Shown one piece after another: positions 31,875 through 38,152 of a stretch of 38,152 nt of DNA (within the stretch, counting starts at the first letter, position 1; each line of letters begins with the position of its first letter). Below the pieces are notes generated by a model, which was not told the origin of the DNA, did not search any database, and saw only the letters and a program-made list of their open reading frames with translations. The stretch lies in NCBI GenBank assembly GCA_964595945.1, contig CAZQSL010000021.1, positions 1 to 38,152 of the forward strand, written 5' to 3'. Source of the stretch: CAZQSL01 sp964595945. Lineage in GTDB: Bacteria > UBP15 > UBA6099 > JAJRTR01. Made by a program: the position numbers and the translations under genes.

Positions 31875-31891
31875 CTGACACCAAGTGTCAG
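31875..31891. repeat. Short palindrome
   Basis: CTGACAC-CAA-GTGTCAG is a perfect inverted repeat preceded by a run of C, 107 bases upstream of the TSUP gene; operator or insertion-sequence end. Confidence 0.35.
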
Positions 31892-31997
31892 GATGAGATA
31901 TGTGCCCCGGGGTTTGCACAGAACCTCATTTGAGCGGCATAATGAGATGGCTGGCAGAAGACATGCAGAAAAATTGCGGCGGAAAGGGAAATATTCA

Positions 31998-32825
31998 ATG
32001 GTCTGGGCGTATCTCTGGCTGATTCCACTCGGCGCATTAATAGGGATATTCGGTACCATGATCGGCGCAGGCGGCGGATTCGTACTGATGCCGGTGCTAA
32101 TCCTGTTGTATCCGAACGAAGAAACACAGATCATCACAAGCATCTCGCTCGCGGTCGTGTTTTTCAACGCACTGTCGGGATCGGTCGCTTACGCGCGACT
32201 GAAGCGCATCGACTATAGATCAGGCATATTGTTCATGATCGCCACTGTGCCAGGAGCGATCCTCGGCGCTGTTACGACCAACTACATCCCCCGCCGGGCA
32301 TTCGATGGAGTATTCGGCGTACTTATGATCATTATGTCCGCATACCTCATCATCACTGCAGGCAAAAAGAAGTCAACTGCCACGCCAGGACCAACCATCA
32401 GACTCACCACAATCAGTTTTTCAGACACTTTTGGCAAGAGATATGAATATTCCTACAATCCGGTGACCGGCATAATCATAAGCATTTTCGTCGGATATAT
32501 CTCAAGCCTGCTCGGTATAGGTGGAGGCATTGTCCACGTCCCCGCCCTCACGAACATCCTCGGCTTCCCGGTTCACATAGCCACCGCCACATCACATTTC
32601 ACCCTTGCCGGCATGGCGCTTTCCGGCACAGTGGTGCACATCGCTACTGGCGCATTCCATCACGGCATCCGCCGGACCATCTGCCTTGCTATCGGCGTCA
32701 TAGTCGGAGCGCAAATCGGCGCAATATTATCCAATCGCGTCAAAGGACCGTTCATTATCCGTTCACTCGCTGTCGCGCTTGGCATCGCCGGCATCAGAAT
32801 CTTCCTGTCAATCCTCAATTTCTAA
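31998..32825 (+). CDS. TSUP-family (TauE/SafE) sulfite/sulfonate-type exporter
   Basis: The protein has 275 residues with about eight membrane segments in two repeated halves: GIFGTMIGAGGGFVLMPVLILLYP in the first (glycine-rich loop) and GYISSLLGIGGGIVHVPALTNILGFPVHIATATS in the second, quoted in part. Both are TSUP hallmarks. Family members export sulfite, sulfoacetate or related anions, or take them up, at the inner membrane. The ATG at 31998 has AAGGGA eight bases ahead; an in-frame upstream extension of 49 codons is hydrophilic and rejected. It lies 1 kb behind the glycyl radical enzyme operon, separated by transposase relics, so a functional link is only possible. Confidence 0.85.
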   Translation: MVWAYLWLIPLGALIGIFGTMIGAGGGFVLMPVLILLYPNEETQIITSISLAVVFFNALSGSVAYARLKRIDYRSGILFMIATVPGAILGAVTTNYIPRRAFDGVFGVLMIIMSAYLIITAGKKKSTATPGPTIRLTTISFSDTFGKRYEYSYNPVTGIIISIFVGYISSLLGIGGGIVHVPALTNILGFPVHIATATSHFTLAGMALSGTVVHIATGAFHHGIRRTICLAIGVIVGAQIGAILSNRVKGPFIIRSLAVALGIAGIRIFLSILNF

Positions 32826-32923
32826 ATTTTTAGCAATCGTCATGGGCCCACGGTTGAACAAGCTATCTCTCTGGAGCTACAATAACACACAGTGACGGAA
32901 GACACATTATGATGCGGAGAGAT

Positions 32924-33826
32924 ATGAAAACACAACTCGACTGTTTCCCATGCTATATGCGCCAGGCACTACAGGCCGCGCGACTGGCTACCACAAACCA
33001 CACTGACCACTGGCGCGTCATGCGGGCAATGTCCGCATTCATCAGCGAAATCGATCCTTCGATCAACTGCATGGTAGTCGCCGAAGCCGCACACCAGGTC
33101 ATCCGCGATGCACTTCGCGACCCGGACCCATACTTGGCAGTCAAGGAGCAATACTCCGCTCTCTGCGAACAGCTCGAACCCGAAATAGCATCCGTCGTCG
33201 CATCCACGCCAGGCGACCCACTGTATACCGCCATCAAGGTCGCCATCGCGGGCAATATCATCGACTTCGGAGCATCCGAGTCATTCGATCTTAACCGCAA
33301 CATTTCCGCCATTATCGACGAACCTTTTTCGATCGACCACTTCACGGCGTTTAGATCCGCCATCAGTTCCGCCTGCAATATCGTCTATCTCGGTGACAAT
33401 ACCGGTGAAATCTACTTCGACAAACCCCTGCTCTCAATGCTCTGCGAAGATCATAAAATTACATTCATCACTCGCGGCGGTCCCATCATCAACGACGTGA
33501 CGCCCGAATACGCACTCCGTGCTGGCATTGACCGTTTCGCCACCATCACCGACTCGGGCATCCCCTCCCCCGGATTTCCCCTCGATCGGGTTTCACCCCA
33601 TGCGAGGCGCCTTTTCGACGAAGCCGATATCGTCATTTCCAAAGGTCAGGGCAATATCGAAGCACTCCACGACTGCAAACGCCCCAACCTGTTTTTTCTC
33701 ATGAAAGTCAAATGCGAACTTATCGCAAAGATGCTCGGCGCACCCTTCAACAGTATGATTCTCGCCGAAAGCGCAAGCCTTGACTTCGACGAATCAGTCG
33801 TCAATTCCTTCGTACCGGGCCAATAG
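32924..33826 (+). CDS. DUF89 (ARMT1-like) damage-control phosphatase family protein
   Basis: The protein has 300 residues. It starts KTQLDCFPCYMRQALQAAR, the bacterial/archaeal DUF89 N-terminus with its CxxC pair (C7, C10). The metal- and phosphate-binding parts are YLGDNTGEIYFDKPLL near 148 and VISKGQGNIEAL near 235, with FITRGGPIINDV between. DUF89 proteins are metal-dependent phosphatases thought to remove damaged phosphometabolites. The ATG at 32924 is chosen for the GGAGAG immediately upstream and for family alignment; two earlier ATGs exist. It is on the same strand as the nitrogenase-like cluster but 250 bases from it, which has its own promoter. Confidence 0.82.
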   Translation: MKTQLDCFPCYMRQALQAARLATTNHTDHWRVMRAMSAFISEIDPSINCMVVAEAAHQVIRDALRDPDPYLAVKEQYSALCEQLEPEIASVVASTPGDPLYTAIKVAIAGNIIDFGASESFDLNRNISAIIDEPFSIDHFTAFRSAISSACNIVYLGDNTGEIYFDKPLLSMLCEDHKITFITRGGPIINDVTPEYALRAGIDRFATITDSGIPSPGFPLDRVSPHARRLFDEADIVISKGQGNIEALHDCKRPNLFFLMKVKCELIAKMLGAPFNSMILAESASLDFDESVVNSFVPGQ

Positions 33827-33963
33827 CGAGTCGTTGCAAATACACTTCATTTCGAGGTCTGCCAATGCGATGCTGACACTATGCAAGAGAGATATATGCT
33901 TCTTTGAATATGTCATGGGGTTCGAGGCTTTTTATCACGCCGCTTGAACCGGAGTACCGCAAA

Positions 33964-34028
33964 TTGTGAAAGACATTCAAATGAATTATAATTTGCCAGT
34001 CACATCTGACATGCCGGTGATGTCAGAT
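33964..34028 (+). promoter_or_regulatory. Promoter and large operator/hairpin of the radical SAM-NifH-like locus
   Basis: TTGTGA (33964-33969) and a perfect TATAAT (33987-33992) are 17 bases apart. Just after the expected start site, ATCTGACAT (34004-34012) and ATGTCAGAT (34020-34028) form perfect 9-base arms around a seven-base spacer. This could be a repressor site or a 5' hairpin. The leader is about 80 bases. Confidence 0.65.
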
Positions 34029-34078
34029 ATACAACGACTCAGGGACATCGTGAAATAACGGAACCGGAGCAATAACCG

Positions 34079-36310
34079 ATGCAGTTTCTCGTCATACAGC
34101 CACCCGACAACTATAAGGAGAGATTCATCCCTCTGGGGGCTGCGGCAGTAGCTGCTATCGCTCGAAACGCGGGATGCGACGTATCCACTCTCGACATCAA
34201 ACCGTTCGACCTCACCCCCGGGAACGTGCTGGACATACTTAAAAAAACCGATTACGACATCGCTGCCATCAGTGGCATCATCCACCAGTTTTCGTACATC
34301 GAATGGCTGACAAACAGTATCAGGAGAATCAGGCCATCGGCAAAGATAATACTCGGTGGCCCTGCGGCGTCGTCCGCCCACAGCTATTTCGCGCAGACGT
34401 GCGATGTGGACGCCATCTTTGTCGGTGAAGCCGAAAGTTCACTGCCTGCGTGGCTGAAGGCAGTCGAGACCGGCCAGCCTCCTCCGGCCATTACGGGCAT
34501 CAGACTCAGGCAGCCGGACGGCTCCATGTCCATCACCAGCCATGCCTTTACAGAAAACATCGACGACTGCCCGATGCCGGCGTGGGATTTGTTTTACATG
34601 GATGTCTATCTCAGGGCGTCGAGCCAGTTTTATGTCGGCAGCGAGTTCCCGATCATCACATCGAAAGGATGTCTTGACAAATGTATCTTTTGCAGAAGGA
34701 CAAAATTTCCGAAAATGCGTTTTCATTCGACCGAACGCTCGCTTGAGGAGATTGCCATCATTCACGAAAAATACGGTGTCAACTGCATTTCCATATTCGA
34801 TGACAATTTCGGCGCTTCCGAAGAACACATCGACTCCTTCTGCGAAGCTCTCATAGGGTACAATCACAAGGTGTATTGGGGATGCGCTCTCAGAGCGGAA
34901 TTCGACAACAGACACCTGCTGAGAAAGATGCGCCGCGCTGGCTGCCGCGCTGTCAGCGTCGGGCTCGAAAGCGGTAGTGAAAAGGTGCTCCGTTCGCTCG
35001 GAAAAAGACTCTCTCCGAAAACAGCGGCCAATTCATTGAAGATTTTCCGTGAGGAAGGATTCGAGGTCTATTACAACTTCATCATAGGCGCTCCAGCCGA
35101 AACACGCGAGACTGTCGACGAAACCATAGATTTCGCCAGCAAAAACGATTTGCCGATCAAGCGCATCACTCCGCTCACTCCGATACCTGACACCGCTCTG
35201 TGGGATATTGCCATCTCGCGAGGCCACATCAAGGACGGTCTTTCTTTCCTCAGAAACATTTCCTTCGACCACACTGCCCTCAATATGACTTCGATGTCCG
35301 ACGACGAACTCGAAGCACTATTCCAACAAGTCAGACAGGGGACTGGCGATGAGAAATTCAGCCTGTCACGGAGCCGCATCGCCGAGCTATTCGATCAGGA
35401 TACAGTCGACAGCGCGTGGGTCAACTCGCTACTCCGAAACGATCATTTTCCTCACTTTTTCACCCACGCCGGCTCGCCCGGCATCCATCAGGATATCAGG
35501 TTGTATCACGATGCGCCTTTTGTCGAATCAGATGTGCGCGTGCGTCTTTCCAGAGGCAATGAGCAGGATTCAAATCTTACGCTCACCGGAGCGGAACCCC
35601 TTGATTCGCCACATCTCGAAAAAATTCTGGGGTATTCCGAGACCAATTTTTTCATCGAGGTCCGCCTCGAAACAAATGGCGAAAAACTCTGCGACGCCTC
35701 CTATGCAAAGCATATTGTCGATCTCGGTGTTACGGAATTCGCTATCACCTTGTGCGGTCCCGACGCGCCTTTGCACAACCTGCACACCCGCTCGCCCCAC
35801 AGCTTCGATCGCACGATGAAGGGTATTTCCAACCTTGTCGGACTCGAAGTGCCTCTGATGGCCGTCGTGCCGGTCACCGCTCTCAATGTCACGCGGCTGC
35901 CACAATTCGCGCCACTGCTCAAACAATACGGCGTAAGGGTTGTTTCCATTGCTTATAATCCCGTGCCCAATCCGGATTCCAATGACGTCTTTTGCAACTA
36001 TTCTCGACTGTCTGAGTACCTCTGTGACGCAATTGACACTATACGGGGGACAGGCATAGCCATCCGCGTCGACGGCGTGCCTCCCTGTGTGCTCGGGCGC
36101 CATGCAGCTCTATATTTTTCGAAATCGACTCCTTATGCCATTGACACACTCTCGCCTCCCGTCAAACATCCGGCCGCCGGGACCGGGCACATTCAGGGGC
36201 AGATGTGCCGCCGTTGCGCCATGATGGTCAATTGCATCGGCATTTCCAGAGCCACAAGAGCCCTTTTCGGCTGGAATGGCATTTCGCCGCTCATCCACAA
36301 GCCGTCTTGA
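34079..36310 (+). CDS. B12-binding-type radical SAM protein with a second, cysteine-free SAM-like domain
   Basis: The protein has 743 residues. Residues 1-135 are a Rossmann B12-binding-like domain (VIQPPDNYKERFIPLGAAAVAA; ILGGPAASS; VGEAESSLPAW). Residues 185-420 are a radical SAM barrel with CLDKCIFC (C198, C202, C205) and the GLESGSEKVLRSLGK and NFIIGAPAETRETVDET motifs. From about 480 a second barrel-like region shows LTLTGAEPLDSPHLEKIL, ETNGEKL and SFDRTMKGISNLVGLEVPL, as in SPASM-type radical SAM proteins, but has no CxxxCxxC. The C-terminus has C670, C710, C713 and C719, possibly an auxiliary Fe-S site. GGAGC precedes the ATG. It is the first gene of a set with NifH-like and NifD/K-like proteins; the reaction is unknown. 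Confidence 0.85.
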   Translation: MQFLVIQPPDNYKERFIPLGAAAVAAIARNAGCDVSTLDIKPFDLTPGNVLDILKKTDYDIAAISGIIHQFSYIEWLTNSIRRIRPSAKIILGGPAASSAHSYFAQTCDVDAIFVGEAESSLPAWLKAVETGQPPPAITGIRLRQPDGSMSITSHAFTENIDDCPMPAWDLFYMDVYLRASSQFYVGSEFPIITSKGCLDKCIFCRRTKFPKMRFHSTERSLEEIAIIHEKYGVNCISIFDDNFGASEEHIDSFCEALIGYNHKVYWGCALRAEFDNRHLLRKMRRAGCRAVSVGLESGSEKVLRSLGKRLSPKTAANSLKIFREEGFEVYYNFIIGAPAETRETVDETIDFASKNDLPIKRITPLTPIPDTALWDIAISRGHIKDGLSFLRNISFDHTALNMTSMSDDELEALFQQVRQGTGDEKFSLSRSRIAELFDQDTVDSAWVNSLLRNDHFPHFFTHAGSPGIHQDIRLYHDAPFVESDVRVRLSRGNEQDSNLTLTGAEPLDSPHLEKILGYSETNFFIEVRLETNGEKLCDASYAKHIVDLGVTEFAITLCGPDAPLHNLHTRSPHSFDRTMKGISNLVGLEVPLMAVVPVTALNVTRLPQFAPLLKQYGVRVVSIAYNPVPNPDSNDVFCNYSRLSEYLCDAIDTIRGTGIAIRVDGVPPCVLGRHAALYFSKSTPYAIDTLSPPVKHPAAGTGHIQGQMCRRCAMMVNCIGISRATRALFGWNGISPLIHKPS

Positions 36311-36366
36311 GCTTTCCTCGATGCGGTCCATGCGGTCCGATCCTGTAGAAATGGCGTGACTGCTGT

Positions 36367-36372
36367 TATACT
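36367..36372 (+). promoter_or_regulatory. Possible -10 box of the NifH-like gene (near-leaderless)
   Basis: TATACT ends ten bases before the ATG at 36383 and no ribosome site lies between; the -35 is poor. An internal promoter giving a very short leader is possible. Confidence 0.3.
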
Positions 36373-36382
36373 ATTACCTGTT

Positions 36383-37207
36383 ATGAAAAAGATTACTGTA
36401 TATGGAAAGGGCGGCATTGGGAAATCGACAATCGTGTCGAACCTGAGCGCCGCGTACGCTCTCGGCGGCGCGAAGGTCCTGCAAGTCGGCTGCGACCCTA
36501 AGGCCGACTCGACTCTGTGCCTGAGAGAACATGCCGCAGGCCATACCGTGCTTGATCTCACGCGTGAACGGCGCAGGATTAAATCCGCTTCGGAAATGCT
36601 GATGAGCGGCCGCCTCGGCATCGCCTGTGTCGAGTCGGGCGGTCCGACTCCCGGCCTCGGCTGCGGCGGGCGCGGCGTATTGAGGATGCTCGAACTGTTC
36701 GAGGAATTCGACCTGATCGGGCATGGCGCCTATGATATCGTGCTCTACGATGTACTCGGCGACCTCGTCTGTGGTGGATTTGCCGCGCCGCTACGGCTCG
36801 GCTTCGGCGAACTCGTCGTGATCGTTCTTTCCGAAGAGGGCATGGCAATGTACGCTGCCAACAATATCGCGAAAATCGTTACCGAATATTCGGCAAACGG
36901 CGTCGCTCTCGGCGGACTCATCGCCAACTTGCGCGGCACGGGCGAAGACATTGCCGCTGTCCACAGACTCGCGGACACGATCGGGACGAGTGTACTCGGG
37001 GTCGTGCCGCGAAGTTCTCTTTTCAAAAAAGCCGAGCGCGCACGCATGACCGTTGTCGAGATGTTCCCCGACTCCAGCGAAGCCCTTTTGCTGCGGCAGA
37101 TCGCCGATAAGATCGCTGCGCTCGACACATCTGTACTGCCCGCTCCTACTCCCATCAGTAACGAAGCTATGATGGATTTCATCATGAGTAACACAAGCGA
37201 TGACTGA
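36383..37207 (+). CDS. NifH/BchL-like nitrogenase-type Fe protein
   Basis: The protein has 274 residues, close to NifH size. It has the deviant Walker A GKGGIGKST (8-16), VGCDPKADST (36-44), and both [4Fe-4S] ligands of the dimer: C94 in GGPTPGLGCGGRG and C130 in DVLGDLVCGGFAAPLR. These correspond to C97 and C132 of NifH. The protein should therefore deliver electrons with ATP hydrolysis to a NifDK-type partner. NifH-like proteins serve nitrogenase, chlorophyll and F430 synthesis and other reductions; the missing nif genes argue against nitrogen fixation. It lies 72 bases behind the radical SAM gene and 20 bases before a NifD/K-like gene. Confidence 0.88.
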   Translation: MKKITVYGKGGIGKSTIVSNLSAAYALGGAKVLQVGCDPKADSTLCLREHAAGHTVLDLTRERRRIKSASEMLMSGRLGIACVESGGPTPGLGCGGRGVLRMLELFEEFDLIGHGAYDIVLYDVLGDLVCGGFAAPLRLGFGELVVIVLSEEGMAMYAANNIAKIVTEYSANGVALGGLIANLRGTGEDIAAVHRLADTIGTSVLGVVPRSSLFKKAERARMTVVEMFPDSSEALLLRQIADKIAALDTSVLPAPTPISNEAMMDFIMSNTSDD

Positions 37208-37227
37208 TCTCCCAGTCACTACGGCAC

Positions 37228-38152
37228 ATGGCGGCGTTTATGCACACTGATCTGTCAAAGGCAATCGAATGCGACATCGACAGGCTTCCCGGGATCGAGA
37301 GGCTGCTGTGCGGCGGTGCCATTTCATCGCCGCGCCAGTACAGTCTCAAGTCTGCGGGGCTTTTCCGAAGCGCAGGTGTCATCCATCTCGATTTTTCTGC
37401 CGCGCGCAAACCGGCCATCAGGATATGGCTCTCCGTCCGGCGTGTCGATCAGCCGCACCAGCGCTACGACGCCTTTGACGTAATCGTGCAACCCTTCGGC
37501 GGCGCACCGGCGGCGATCAGTTTACCAGCACTGCTTTCGCTTGTCTCGCCAAACCTCGGGAATGTTTCATGGGATGATCTCGAAAAACAGTTCCCGCCTC
37601 CAACGGACAAATCTCCACGCTCAGCCTCATCACGCCTCACCGACCTTGTCCGCTTTTTCGACACATGGGGTGATCCGGATTCGGCTGTAAGATTCTTCTA
37701 TTACGACGCTGTCTGGCGTTATTATTTTATATGCTTCAGCTACAGGCACGAGGGCTCGATCAGGCTTACAAGCCCATGTGTGTATATCACGCACGGGGAT
37801 TTCGAGTGCCCCCGCAACTCTGTATTCATCGTGCCGGGTCTCGACAAGTTTTTCTCATTTCCGTGGCACGCGCCCGGCTCGCCAACAGCGCTTCCCGCAT
37901 TTTATTCGACCAACATGGACGACACGGACGCCATCGAAGGCGGCAGGCATAAACTCGACGCCCTCCTGCGCGATGTCGCCTCATGCGAATCCGGCAAACC
38001 TGCTTTCCTCAGCGTGACCTGCATTTCGATGCTGATCGGCGACGATGTTGACGCTGCGGTAGCTGCTTTCAAAAAACAAGCCGGCGTTCCCGTCGTCCTC
38101 ATTGACGCAATACGTCTGTCACTGCTCGGACATCTGGGAGATATACTTCGAT
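37228..38152 (+). CDS. Divergent NifD/NifK-family (nitrogenase component 1-like) protein, partial at 3' end
   Basis: The frame is open from ATG 37228 (or 37240) to the window edge, 308 codons. Residues 226-292 show the component 1 pattern: STNMDDTDAIEGGRHKLDAL followed by PAFLSVTCISMLIGDDVDAAV and GVPVVLID. C265 corresponds to the conserved cysteine before the (I/L)IGDD motif (C154 of NifD, C153 of NifK). In NifD/K this motif stands near residue 150, so about 110 extra residues precede it. C28, C184 and C194 are other possible cluster ligands. It follows the NifH-like gene by 20 bases and is presumably its partner. No ribosome site is obvious. Confidence 0.72.
   Translation, partial: MAAFMHTDLSKAIECDIDRLPGIERLLCGGAISSPRQYSLKSAGLFRSAGVIHLDFSAARKPAIRIWLSVRRVDQPHQRYDAFDVIVQPFGGAPAAISLPALLSLVSPNLGNVSWDDLEKQFPPPTDKSPRSASSRLTDLVRFFDTWGDPDSAVRFFYYDAVWRYYFICFSYRHEGSIRLTSPCVYITHGDFECPRNSVFIVPGLDKFFSFPWHAPGSPTALPAFYSTNMDDTDAIEGGRHKLDALLRDVASCESGKPAFLSVTCISMLIGDDVDAAVAAFKKQAGVPVVLIDAIRLSLLGHLGDILR

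Noticed and set aside
34079..38152. Nitrogen fixation (nif) operon
   Set aside because: Only a NifH-like and one divergent component 1-like gene are present, with a radical SAM protein and no nifEN, nifB or nifK recognisable in the window; the component 1 protein is too divergent.
1..38152. CRISPR arrays, tRNA or rRNA genes, phage genes
   Set aside because: No regularly spaced repeats, no tRNA-like cloverleaf or rRNA segments and no phage structural or integrase genes were recognised by eye; a dedicated tRNA or CRISPR scan could still find something missed.

Overview
This is a chromosomal window, probably from a draft or metagenome-derived assembly: it contains a run of 10 Ns at 25046-25055. 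The genes suggest a motile anaerobe or facultative anaerobe. There is an NfnAB-type electron-bifurcating transhydrogenase, a glycyl radical enzyme with its radical-SAM activase, a nitrogenase-like Fe protein and a flagellin. A heptosyltransferase-type GT9 glycosyltransferase hints at a diderm envelope. The species or phylum cannot be fixed from the sequence. Most genes left of 24 kb and right of 32 kb are GC-rich with strong preference for C-ending codons. The stretch from about 24 to 32 kb is more AT-rich, carries transposase remnants and dispersed repeats, and looks accessory.

Left part (1-9.9 kb): the end of dnaJ followed by an HspR-type repressor; nfnB and nfnA on the minus strand; a NifU-like scaffold gene; ilvE; and a TetR repressor overlapping a Tat-exported nitroreductase-family protein under a promoter that carries two operator palindromes. 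These are followed by a small unknown gene and a DUF2993 protein. Two inverted copies of a MITE-like repeat lie at 1.1 and 6.1 kb.

Middle part (9.9-24 kb): a MATE exporter diverges from a GT9 glycosyltransferase. Two tandem Tat-exported metallophosphoesterases come next, then a sugar-nucleotidyltransferase/phosphomannomutase fusion whose mutase half has lost its catalytic signatures, a CorC/HlyC membrane protein, a DJ-1/PfpI protein and an isolated flagellin gene. A cinA gene is followed by a third secreted metallophosphoesterase.

Accessory part (24-32 kb): an ArsR-DUF2087-GIY-YIG fusion protein interrupted by the assembly gap, which can be closed on paper in frame by a 3-base overlap; an XRE regulator that appears frameshifted near its end; a small unknown ORF; and a glycyl radical enzyme with its activase. 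Relics of IS transposases lie on both sides of that pair.

Right part (32-38 kb): a TSUP-family exporter, a DUF89 protein, and then the most unusual locus. This is a large B12-type radical SAM protein with a second, cysteine-free SAM-like barrel, a NifH-like Fe protein with intact cluster ligands, and the start of a divergent NifD/NifK-family protein with an enlarged N-terminus that runs off the window. Together these look like an uncharacterised nitrogenase-like reductase system rather than nitrogen fixation.
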